DNA of 64,000 nt, taken from assembly GCA_014871385.1 (NCBI GenBank), contig CM026426.1:72431756-72495755 (forward strand). Reading direction: 5' to 3'. This DNA is from Ceratodon purpureus (lineage: Eukaryota; Streptophyta; Bryopsida; Pseudoditrichales; Ditrichaceae). The first letter of the stretch is position 1. Each line of letters opens with the position of its first letter. The notes under the pieces were generated by a model. It did not search any database. It was given only the letters and a program-made list of their open reading frames with translations, and was not told where the DNA came from. A program made the position numbers and the translations under genes. Below are positions 22,133-33,662 of this stretch, piece by piece.

Positions 22133-23938
22133 GTGCTTCAGAGTGTTGCAGAGTGCAATGGTGGACCGCTTATCTTTGTGCTGAAGCTGGACGAAGCGGA
22201 AGTTCAACAGGGCAAGAAATACGAGCGTGTCAGCTTAACGTTGATGAACCGGGCACTCAATCCAGCAATCCAGAAGAATGATGACAGGTATTTCTCAATG
22301 CAGTCAGAGCAGGAGATATGGCCAATTGCATGCTTCCAAGTCGGTAAGGAGTCATTTGATGTGCTTGACTCGGTTTTTAAAAAAACCAAGTTCCCAGAGG
22401 TGATAGAAGCACAAAGCAATGGTCAAGAGTTGTGCGTGGATGGTGTTGGATCTTTCACCGTGGAATGGCACATGAGTGCAGACATGAAAACTATCAAGTG
22501 CATGCACGGGCTTCAGCATGGCCCTTCCAGCAAAATGAACTGCATTTATTGTGAACAGGTTAGAGAGCAACCGAAGAAGTGTGCCAATGCTTCAGCGGCA
22601 CATCGTGAGCATGCAAGTCGAGAGAAAGGTAAGTGGCAGGGTGGACTATTTGCAAGCGGAATCCAAGGAGAACCATGTGATGCCGCTACTCACCCTCGGT
22701 GGAAAATGGTGCTGCCAATTCCTCTATCAAGAACACACATGTGTACCTTGCATGCACAGGTTCGCATGGTAGAGAAATTGCTTCATCTCCATTTCATTTT
22801 TGTATGGAACATGCAAAACGAAGAGAGGAGGGCCGTGGCGATTGAGTCTATGGAGAAGTCTTTGTCTGCTATTGGGGTGGAGGGAGGGAATTGCCAACTG
22901 AGGAAGGACGAAAAACTGTCTGGTAAAGCAGGTAACGTCGTGATGAAGCCGAGCTTGAGCGGAGTAGTAGCAAGCAGGCTTTTCCAGCCTAGCTCTTGGT
23001 CAAAACAGGATAGGGCATGGAAAGATGTGGTCATGTCCGAGAATAACCACCTGGAGAATGGTCAAGCACGAAGGAACCGTTTTCAGGTGTGGGAAGCCTT
23101 GGAAGAACTACAACCATACGTCACTGGGCTTGTGCTAACAGCGGAGCAACGAGGAGCTTGCAAGGCGAAGCTGGATCAATTTGGAAAGGCTTTCTTAAAA
23201 GCATTCGGAGAAAACCATGTTACACACTACATGGTGAGTTGGAGCTTGATGTGGACGTCGTGATTTCTTTCTACTATGGATATGTGGAGGGAGGGGTCCC
23301 AGTCAAGTTTTGCTTGAAGCAAGGCTATGGTTAAACATTTGACGGCGTTACTTGCTATATTGATTGGTTTTGCAGCACGTAATTGTGCGGCATGGAGCAT
23401 GGTTTGTGGAGAAATATGGATCCTTGTCGGTCTGGAGCTGCCAAGGGATGGAGAAGTCGCATCATGCTGCAAAGGCGGCTAGTCAAGCACATACGCAGCA
23501 TGGAGGTACGAAGGATCGAACAAGTATCATAGTGCAACAATATCAACATTGGTACAGGAATATTCAGCATAGATATGCTAGGAAGATGGCACAGCAGTCA
23601 ACGGCAAGTGCTTGTTCTGCTGCGGAAGCCAGCCACGTTGCGGAGGAGGCTCAACGTCGACGTAGGGCGTGGACCAGTTCTGGAGCTGCAGCAAGTGGCG
23701 CGAAGGACGTGTGCGGCAAGGACGGAGGTGGGTGCCAATTGCCAAAACAAATATCCGTCAAGAGGGCCTAGACACAGGTGACACTATTGATACAACACCT
23801 GCGGCTTCGACGAAAGATCATATTGCATCACAATGGGAGGATGAAGATGGTCCAAGTAGGACAGTAGAGTATGCGGGGAGTACAGAAGAGAGTCAAGAAA
23901 CAGAGTACGGTGAAGACCATGTTACGAATATTAATTAG
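22133..23938 (+). pseudogene. Catalytic half of an unassigned DDE-transposase-like gene
   Basis: An exon opens after a TTCTGACAG acceptor (about 22132) and runs to a good donor (ATG|GTGAGT) at 23233. A 142-bp intron (23234-23375) leads to a second exon starting HVIVRHGAWFVEKYGSLSVW. Key features: DGVGSFTVEWHMSADMKTIK with an Asp at the centre, then KCMHGLQHGPSSKMNCIYC, a GL-x8-C-x2-C pattern. In the second exon WSCQGMEKSHHAAK and TQHGG hold a well-placed Glu. An Asp-Lys before a CxxC knuckle plus a late QG-x-EKSH block is the layout of some eukaryotic DDE transposases of the KDZ/CMC-like kind. I offer that as a hypothesis. The tail is Ala/Arg-rich and then acidic, with frame changes after about 23.77 kb. 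Confidence 0.45.
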
Positions 23939-24291
23939 CTGGTCTATATTTCCAATGCGCACATAATTTTCCCTTACTTTAACGTGCATGGTATAGAAAT
24001 TCAGAAACGGTGGGAATTATAAAAACAAGGTGTACTTTGCTCATCCTCCTAGATCCTAGAAGTCACATGTGACAATTTAAGCATCCGATCAAGCTTATAG
24101 TTTGCAGCACATTGTAGCCGTTGTTGTTCGTTCCCAAAAAACCCATATATACCGTATTAGTTTTTTTTGCAAATTGTGAACAAACATTAGTTTGCATGGG
24201 CGTTGTCGTTGTCCTTCCGTAATAGAAGACGTCGTGGAAGTTTACATGGACGTCGCCGTTGTTCTCGTTTTTGCAATAACATGTACATAGG
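23939..24291. other. No gene seen
   Basis: Intergenic sequence between convergent genes. Nothing recognised. Confidence 0.4.
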
Positions 24292-26604
24292 TCAAGTCTG
24301 CGTCTCTGCATCAAGCATTGTAGCATTCTGAATTGGGCTTGGTGTAGAAAGTCTGAGTGACTGCTGGCGTGCTTGTGCAACCTTTGCTTGAGCATGAGTC
24401 AACGCTTCAACCGCCGCGTGGTGTGCTGCACCCTGTGTTGCCCAGGTGGACTCGAGCTCCAGCACCTCCTCCCGAAAAGCGGCGTCTGCTGCTCGCAACA
24501 AATCAAGGTCAGTGGCCAACGACTTCACCTCCGCAGCCTTCTTTGCGTAGTCGGCAGGTGGAGCGCCCTTGCGTAGGAGTTGCTTTGCCTCCTTTGATGC
24601 TGCAAGATAAGCTGCATGAAGCGCAACTGAGGCCTCGTCGTCTTCCTCACGCAATTTCTCCAAAGCAGCATGGTGCCTTATCCGCGTCTCCTTCAAAGGC
24701 GCTTCCGTCTTAGCGGCCTCCTTTGCCGCGGCTGACTCCTCCTCCTGTGCGTCAGCAAGTGCGTTTGGAGTCTGCGTCCATTTGTTGCAGGTAACCGCTG
24801 TTTTGCAAACATTGATGTTAGTAGGTCTTGATGAACTGATTGTACGTGGTGAGTACGTAGATTCTCTAGAGAAGAAAACTCCCCATACACTAGAGGGAGT
24901 GTTTTAGATTTGAGCTCGTGATATTCCACCCTCATTTTTAGCAAATTGCAAAGTCGTTAAATATCAAAAACAAAGAAACACTCTTCTGAAGTAATTATGA
25001 AGGCACAAGTCAGAAATGATTAAGCGAACGCCGACATCTATCTTTCTTTTTTTTACTAAAAACATTGCAAAGTTGGTCAAGTATCATTCAATAGAAGAAC
25101 ACTGAAGACTGAAGCTGAGGGACTCTACATTTTTTAGTTCTTTCCACAAATTGCCGTTATTTCCAATGTGCTAAAAAATATAACTACTTCCCAATCTGCC
25201 AACACGAACTTCTCAACGCTATGTATTACTTTTGAGAAATTTCAAAATAAATCCCACTCCGGGTATCAGAGTGGTCTCACGATTCATACAGGACACGCCT
25301 TGTATAAATCAACAAAACAGTCCGCAAATAATAGTGGTTAGGAATCGAACAGACTCCATAGGAATTGCAAACTACTACTAACAGTTACCAGACGCTGACT
25401 TTGAGGATGATCAATTCAGACCTATGACTCACTCCACTTGAACATACCAAAAATTGAAATAGCCGAGGCCAGAAGATCGTTCTGCTCTACTCTAACATTC
25501 TTCATATTACAAACTCTTCTAAAATAAATCAAAGTCTGGGATAGATTTGTTAATTCTGATCTTATCCCTAATCAGGTGACTTGTAAATAATAGATTGAGA
25601 AGTTGTTCCTGTACATTTATCTTGATTACGTAGGAATCATTCCCAACACTGTTCAGACTGGACGAGACAGTGAAAGGATGAAACCAAAAAAACCAATTTG
25701 ACAGAACTTTCAAGAAACCTTAGAAGTAAAGAGCATCGTCAATACAGAGTGGAAAAAGAAAGACAGAAAACGAGAAACAATTAAGCATATAACATAAAGA
25801 CTCAAAACAGGTCCTCCCAAATTATAGATGAAAGTGGAATATTACAAAGTGGAATAAAGCAAAGGCAACTGAAGAACCTGAAGTGGATGCCCCTAGGTCG
25901 AGGTTCACCGCTACTGCGCTCCCGCACGACAATTGTGCAATGATTTTGCACAATCCTTCGACTTGGCAGCGCGTCGCCACCGGCCCAAGCTTTAGGGGAT
26001 TGCGGCGCTGATTCTTCTGTCGAAGCGCCATGCGTGACATTGCTTCCGCAAGCCAATTCACAGGTAAACCATAGAAAAAAGTAGCGTAGCACGCCCTCAA
26101 GAATCGGAGAGAATAGTACGAATTGTCAGGCTTGTTCCCATAGACTTTGAAGTACTGGATCGCAAATTGCTTTCGCTCAGCAAGATCTGTACACCTCGAG
26201 ATCTCGTACCGGTTTGGTTGACCACCTGGCCTCCACACAGCTACAATCTGCTCTTCGGTGATGAAGGGATAGGCCTTTGGCAAAAGCGTAAGCAACGGAC
26301 CTTCGGAGCAGAGGCCCACCTGAGACATGAAGAACTCAGGGTCGTAACGCGCCCCACGCCCAAGCAGCATTGGTGCTGCAGCCACCATGCGATGACGAAG
26401 TTCGGGGAGGATTCCAGACAGATCAAACGGTTCATCAAACTCCTCCATTGTCACTGCCCGCCCGTTCGCTGGCTCGATGTTACTGCCGTCTGAAGAGGAG
26501 TCATCGGAAGCATATTGCGATGGAGAACCATGAGGAGTCGGGGGTGGGCTGCGGCTTGGCTTCCGCTTGGCACGCTTCTCCATCTTCTTGGAACGCAACG
26601 TCAT
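24292..26604 (-). CDS. QVGLC-family protein (unknown; coiled-coil C-terminus), two exons
   Basis: Exon 1 starts at the methionine of MTLRSKKMEKRAKRKP (26604) and runs to about 25.87 kb. A basic, Ser/Pro-rich head is followed by the family domain (about 26440-26050): FDLSGILPELRHRMVAAAP, FFMSQVGLC, YPFITEEQIVAVWRPGG, FKVYGNKPDNSYYS and ACYATFFYGLP. Then comes KLGPVATRCQVEGLC. After an intron of about 1.1 kb, exon 2 begins near 24771 and codes for an Ala/Glu/Lys-rich coiled coil (KLREEDDEASVALHAAYLAA) ending ATMLDAETQT. Exon boundaries are approximate. The paralogue at 0.5-2.0 kb is broken, whereas this copy shows no stop in the family domain. The start lies 35 bp from the start of a divergent CACTA gene. 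The family may be a transposon accessory protein or a host gene picked up by one. Confidence 0.55.
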
Positions 26605-26638
26605 GGGAGCGACAGGTAGAAATACTAAGGAAATCAGC

Positions 26639-29600
26639 ATGACTCGGAAGAGGGATACAAGCGACCACAACGACGACGTTGAAGAGTCACAAGAGGAAGA
26701 GGCGGAGGAACCAGAGATCAACGAGTATGAGAGAGAGAGAGACAAAAGGGTAGCGGATAACCGAGGTCGAATGCAATCGGCATTAGAAGCTGCACACGTA
26801 TTGTTAGTTCTACCTAGACCCCAAAACCCTACTGTCGTGTACATGCTGTCCGTCAGATGGTTGCCACGTGGGTAATCAAGCGACTGTGATTCATCGTCCG
26901 AACACTCCATGTCTGTTTTGTTGGGCACTGTAGATCCATACTGCGTGCATTCTGTGTTCCGCATGGTTATAGTGTTTTCATGTAAGCTGATTTTCAGATT
27001 TGAATGTGTCGCCCTGAAGCAATGCCGATGTTCGTAAGAACAAGCCCCAGAGAGAGCGGAAACGAAACAACGAAAGCCCTCAACCGAAGCGACGTAGTGA
27101 CAGGTTGGGGAAATTAAGACGTAGCCGAAGCGGAGATGAACAAGCCGTCACCGGTGATGAGGACGAGGAAGAAAATCAAGTGGAGGAAGGCGACACTTTT
27201 TCCGGCAGTGAATCCGAGGGTGAGTTGCTCTTCTATTTTTTACTGTTACCACCGAAACCCTAAGTATAGAATCCATCGCAGTTGTGGATGCGTTGTATTT
27301 AGGTCTTTTGTTACCCTAAGTAGATAATAATTTACTTAGACTCGCTAAATCTTTCATGTGTTATAGTACGGTGTTTCTATGAATTTGTTGTTGCTGTGTC
27401 ATTTCATGGACGAATTTGCTGCGAATTCTGTCCGGAATACTAAACCCACATATGAAATGAGATAACATTATTTTTGGGAACCTAAACCACCTCGAACAAA
27501 CATTTATTTGATGCTGTGGATTGAAGAAACTTTGACTTACCTTTGCAGATGACAGCGACAATATCTTTTCGTCGGATGCAAGAGCGGGTTCTCATGCGGG
27601 ACAGGATGAGCGCCGCACTCGCTCAACATATGAGACAAGGAAGGAGGTTACGCAGTCACCCGAACGCAGCCGTCCAAGAGAATTTCAGCAAATGCCGAAT
27701 GTTTCACGGGGGGGGAGTGTTCACGCCCACTCCGGAAGGAACTAATCTGCCTTCCTCTTCAACACCACACATGCAAGCACCACCTGGGTGTTTCTGGGTA
27801 CCAATGCCGCAGGCACAGGCTGGAACCAACGCATTCCTTGTCGTCGGAGGTATGTCAATCCCACCATTTCCTGGTAATTGGCAGTATGTTCCACGACAGA
27901 GTTTTCCAAATGTAGCAAACATAGTTGGAATCGAGAATTTGGAGAATGAAAAGACTGTTCCATCTAGATCTTCTTCAATTAAAGATGACTCTTTGAAGAG
28001 ACGAATTAGTAGAGCAAAGAAAAAGGAGGTAGATGAGGCTGCTAGAAAAAGAGAGAACAGTGGACTAAAACCCTTTGTTGTCCAAGTAAACCCTGCTGCC
28101 CTGGTGGATAGTGGCTGCGTTGGACATTTGAAATGGCAGGAATGGATAAGAGATTACACTCCCCGCATGCTCGACATGAGCATCATCAAATATTCGGATC
28201 AAAATGACGATTCCAAGGCCAAGCTACGGGAACTGCTGAGAAAGAAGTTCGAATTTGTCGAAAACGGTGTCACTGATGCATCCCTTGATAAGATGATCAG
28301 CTTGTGGATGAGGAAAGATCGAGAGAGAATGAAGAGACTCCATAATGGGAAACAGAAGGCGCCGGACAACTATAAGGATTCAGAATGGGATGCCTTGCGG
28401 AAGTATTGGAATATGCCAAGTTCAAAGGAGCAGTCTGAAAAGATGTTGGAGATGAGAAAGAAGGTCGCCTACAACCCACGGGTGGGCCGTCATGGATACG
28501 CAGGGAGGAAAGCAAAACTGGTTTGTAGTTCCTATATTTCTCACAAGTTATACGTCTAAATTGTTCTTGGGCATCGTATTTTGATTCCATGTTTTGTATT
28601 AACATCTTTCTGATTGAACACATGTTGCCCCTGATCGCTATTGGAATTGACAGCCCGTTGTGATTTCACTTGGTAAGATGCGAGAGAAAGAAGGAGCACA
28701 AGGATTAACGGACAGGGCTGAAGACGTCAAATCAACTCAGGGAAAACCTGTCAGCGAGGTATGTTGTTTATATGTGAATTCGACCTTCTTAAATATTGCA
28801 TCCACCAAATTTGCAAAGATCTTTAATTTATCTCTGTATTTTCTTCCTATCCAGTATGTAATCGTATGGATGTATATCTACCCCTCTATATAAATCGAGT
28901 AAGAGCGGAGTATGTCAAGTGACATATGACTGTGTACATCTAATTGTTTTTCATTTTAGATTTAGTCATCAAATATGTGTGACATATTTGAACCATACGG
29001 CAACCAAGCTAGTAGAACAACGTCTCAGCTTCATGTCCATTTAATTGATATTAAAAATCTGTGCATATTAGAAGGACGAACAAACGTTGTAATAACACAA
29101 AGGAATGATTCCAGACTTGCCGTCGATGCAGGAGGTAGAGTTGAAAAACTCTCGAAGACTAACTGCACTGGAGCGCAGTCAAGCAGAGACAAATCGTAGA
29201 CTTGAAGCGGGACTTGAAAATGTAATGCAAACACTAAGAATTTGCAAAACATGTTGGAGTCCGTTCTGACAACTCTTTCATGTAACAGTGATGTAGACGC
29301 GCGATTAAAAAAGCGTTCAGATGGCACAGCGTTAGGTGAATCCAGCGGCTCCCCTCGAAAAACCAAGACTGTCGGTGTGATGAAATCCAGTGGTATGGAG
29401 AGCAGCGAGGTATGGTGGGACAACCTCTGCAAATCATCTGCGGAAGAGGACACTGACGAGAGAGAACGTTCCTCTGAAAGAGTTAAAGATGCATTATCAC
29501 ACCAAAAGGTCAGTGTCTAAACCAGAATGAAGTATGATAGGTGTATGCCTGCTCCACTTTTCAGGAATGGGTCCGTGAAGTATGAAAAAAATAAGATTAA

Positions 29601-31670
29601 TATGCATCACCGTTAATTACGAAGATGGTGATTAACCTATTCCTCTTCTTTTTCGACAACATTCAAATGGGATGTGTGGCAAGTGCGTAGGTTAAGACTC
29701 ATCCGCTCCACTTATTTTATTACTTCTGTTGTCAAAATCCGGTTCAGTGATGTGAACAGCAAATTGATGGCTGATGTACACAACTACGTCCACAGTAGAA
29801 ATATGATACAATTTCACGTTGGATGGGGTTGAGAATGCAATGTTTACATATATGTCGCAGTTTAACGTGCACATAGTGGCTGAGTTAAAAACAAGCGTAG
29901 ACTGTGTGACTAGTGGAGTAATACATTGTCGTTGTTTCGTCATGACCGACTGTTGCTTATGTCAACACGGATACAAGCAGAAGAAGATAGGCAGAAATCA
30001 GTGATGGAGAAGTCGAGGACAAACAAGGATATGGTACGTAGTCGCTAAACCTGCAGTCAAATGTTGATCAGCTGTACCTGCGAAATATGAGTATGATGTT
30101 AAAAACCGATACAGTGCAAAGAATGATGTGACGGTTGATTTTGATATTACATCAAGTCAGTCGATCGGATGCAACGGTGGTATGTAAGATCCTTTTTAGT
30201 CTAACATTGAACCTGTTGTCACGTAATCCTAAACCGTAATGGAATAAACAGAAAATGTACAAAAATAAAATAAAAAAATTTGGAGGACAATGAATGATGC
30301 GGTGAATGATTTTAATATCGCAGTAATTTGCTTGATCAGATGCTAGGGTAGTATATGAGGCCCCATTAGTTTAATGTTATATTCACAATTCCCTCCTTGT
30401 TCTTCGATGCATTGTTTCCTTCTTGTGCTTCCATTCACCAGGCCGTCACTTGGGGTCACGGGAGTTAGTCTATCTTCCTAAATACCCGGGGCTGACAACG
30501 CTTCATTTCATTCTCTAATACGTAGGAAAGGACGCGGCAAGGAAGGAGCAACAAGAAGGGCGTTGTACTACAGGTAACTTTATAAAGTCTTTCCCTAAAC
30601 CTATGTAATTTCGCATACTAGTTGGATCATGACGGCCACATCTCCTGTAACGTATAACATGCACAGTGGAGCTTTAAGCAAACTCTGCATAACTATTCAG
30701 CACAGTGGACTTCGTCAGTGGTCAAAACACTATGGAAATAGGACTTCCAAGATCAGTCACTACTGTCTACATCTGACTTAATTGTAGGCACACAGTACTG
30801 TACAATCCTATGCGATATCGACAATGCATTTGAGGAAGTTTATTTCTAACTTGTCTGGACGTTGTGTCACCCCTTCCTTTTTAATCTAGATATTCCGTAT
30901 CTATGCATTTTGAGTTATCCCTCAATGTGTCTTCAAGTGATCTATTCTACAAATAGATACATGTTTAAAGGGATTTTGAAGAACAAAATCAAACCATCTG
31001 ACTGTAGTGGTGATTCTGTCTTGCAGATTACAACACATAGAGACAATTCTGATGACTTATTGAATCACGTAAACACCCTAAACCTTCTATCCCCTAATCT
31101 ACATTCCTTGCATCAATTGTTTTTTTACGGTTCACAATTCCCTGTTACACTTCTCACGTACTCTTGGTGTTTTTTCAAGTGCCTAGATTGATTAACAGAA
31201 TTAGCCCAATAATTTTGCAGGAGAAAAACAACACAGCCAAAGACTTGCCGTCATCGAATAAAGGAGACGATGAGGTAAAAAACAACCATAGGAACTTGTT
31301 ATCCATTCTTGATCACCGCATGAACTTCAATATGGAACATTCACACATACACATGTAATTTATGTCTAATGGTAATTGTATATTGCAGTTATATGTGGGA
31401 GATAGTGTATGGCTGGCTGATACAATTGAACGCAAATCAAAGGTGGCAAATGGGACCGTGACCGCGCTCGGAGGAGAAGGAGTTTTCCACGGTCGTCCTA
31501 TTGCCTCAAAGTATCTGCGCGTTGATCTCGAAACAGTCTTAATCAACCTACCGTTGTTGGTGCCAGTGGAAGCAGCAGATCAGGTGAATTTGAATGACGC
31601 AATTGGATCGAGTGTACTCTAGTTGAAGGGACTCACGTTTCTCGAGAAGCGTCGCTAACTCTTCGACATG
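26639..31670 (+). pseudogene. CACTA element accessory gene (Ptta/En-Spm transposase type), multi-exon
   Basis: The start at 26639 gives MTRKRDTSDHNDDVEESQ and EYERERDKRVADNRGRM, an acidic head typical of these proteins. An exon at about 27035-27217 reads PQPKRRSDRLGKL and ends at a GTGAGT donor. The main exon (from about 27548) holds the diagnostic region: LRELLRKKFEFV, MISLWMRKDRERMK, WDALRKYWNMPSSKEQSEKM and YNPRVGRHGYAGRKAK. Later exons give a coiled coil (about 29110-29230; MQEVELKNSRRLTALERSQA) and a C-terminal block at 31390-31620 (LGGEGVFHGRPIA, LRVDLETVL, DAIGSSVL). That block corresponds to the conserved end of the family. A frame change near the G run at about 27.71 kb and a stop at 31.62 kb suggest inactivity. 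In CACTA elements such a protein works with TNP2, and a TNP2 gene lies head-on at 33.6-37.1 kb. Confidence 0.6.
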
Positions 31671-31679
31671 GACAAGTCT

Positions 31680-32489
31680 TGGAGAACGGTTGATGAGACA
31701 CAGGTAAAAATAGAAGAAAATTACTTGCACGTATACTTTGTGCAATTGACGGCAGTCGGCAGTTAGGGCTCAGGAAGTTCTACCAGAATCAGGAGATTTC
31801 ACTTTTGGCATAAATAGAGTTGAAGAATAGAATGTGTCTTCACAGCAAGAGTTGATGTAATCTTACGTGCTCTGATATTCTTTCGGAGATGACGTCAATT
31901 AATGCATATAGATCCGCCAGTGGATCATCTTCTTCAGAATTACAGACCTAAGGGTGTATGGTTGTGGACACCTGGCATTTTGATGCATTTCGTCATCGTA
32001 ATATTTAAATTACTACATTAAGCATAAATTTCGGAAGAGCCTCCTCAGATCGAGACACGTGTCGGTCAATCACTGGACAGAGTGTCGGTCCGACTAAACT
32101 GCCAGTCAATGACACGGTCCAGGCGATACTGCCATCTGTGCCTTCGGACAACATGAAAATCGGTGGAGGTCGATGACATATTTGTCAGATGATCATTCCG
32201 AGAAGAATAGTCATCAACGCATGAAGATGGCATAAAAGACCTGTACCAGAGATATTGGGTAACTTATCTAAATCCACCCATGATGAAAAGCCCTTTGCTT
32301 GAAATCAAGATAACAGAATGTCCACAGGTCGTGCATGTCGAAGCTGCAGTGCACCCAGAGTTTCTGGTTGCTGCCTGGGCAGAATGGTCCGTAATGACCA
32401 AGACAAAAGAATGACCTGTCCCTATTGACCTACTTCGACTAGGTCATTTTTTTTGCAGACCGTCCAAAGGGACTCCGAATTGGGTCATT
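31680..32489. other. No gene seen
   Basis: Spacer between the CACTA accessory gene and the copia fragment. No frame of note. Confidence 0.35.
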
Positions 32490-33662
32490 TTTTTGGTCAT
32501 TAAAGACACGATTTCTACTAGTGCTATCGCTGATGGAAAAGGGCGACCCAAAATTCTATTTGATTCTAATCAATTCTGGGTTCTTCGTGATTGTCTACCA
32601 CCAGCTGCTCATCAAATCATCGTAAAAGGCAAGCGGGACCACAAGAACGGCCTTTACAAATTTCATCCTCCAAAAATGACGATAAACAGCGTTGAAGTTG
32701 CTTCCCAAGAATCTGCCGCCCTACTCTGGCATCAGCGGTTAGCTCACGCAAGTCACAAGGTTCTCACTTACATAGCTATCAAGGGTACAGTAAGAGGCTT
32801 AGCTGTCTTGCCATCTTTAGCACCTTTTTGTGCTGGCTGTTGCCAAGGAAAGCAATCGCGGAAGCCGAAGCCCAGGATGCAGTCCACTCGTCCAGCTGCC
32901 TCGTCCAATGCTTATCATCACTCAACTCGAACCAAACAGCCTCTTGAGCTTATCCACAGCGATATTTGTGGGCCTCTCTCTGATTCACTATCTAGTTCAA
33001 GGTACATGTTATCTTTTACTGACGACTTTAGTAGATTCTCTTGGATTTATTTCCTCAAGCGTAAATCAGACACTTTGCTTCGATTCCAGCAGTTCAAGGC
33101 AATGGTTGAGCTTCAGAGCTCCCATAAACTCAAAGCTATACGGTCTGATAATGGTGGGGAGTATATCTCCCATGCTTTCATCCATTTCTGTGACGACTCT
33201 GGAATACTCAGGCAACTTATTCAGACTTACACTCCCCATCAAAATGGGGTGTCTGAACGAAAGAATCGTACACTACTTGATAAGGCTCGGTGTATGGCAT
33301 TCTCCAGCGGCATACCTACTCATTTATGGACTGAGGCAGTTGCTGCTGCAAATCATGTCACTAACCAAACTTCTACAAGAGCAAATGGAAGACTTACACC
33401 GTACGAGAAGCTGATCGGCCAAGCACCATCTGTCTTGCATCTTCGGGTTTTTGGGTGAAGAAGCTTTGTGCTTGACACCTCTCCAGTAAGACAAAAATGG
33501 GCCCATCGATCAAAAGAATGCATTTTCGTCGGTTATGACACCACCTCGACAGGCTATCGTAACTATCACAAGCCTACCCGGAAGATCATTATTTCCAAGG
33601 ACATTCAGTTTGATGAATCAAACTTTCCTTTCGGATCCGTAGCACGACCTCAAGTGTATAGG
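32490..33662 (+). mobile_element. Ty1/copia retrotransposon fragment (fossil): pre-integrase and integrase part of pol
   Basis: A rightward pol fragment with a GAG-pre-integrase type zinc region (LWHQRLAHASHKVL, FCAGCCQGKQ) followed by an integrase core (LIHSDICGPLS, FTDDFSRFSWIYFL, RSDNGGEY, ERKNRTLLDKARCM). Gag, reverse transcriptase and both LTRs are absent, so this is a broken, partial fossil. Its right edge abuts the truncated end of the leftward CACTA TNP2 gene at about 33.66 kb, which suggests that an insertion or rearrangement joined the two. Confidence 0.85.
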
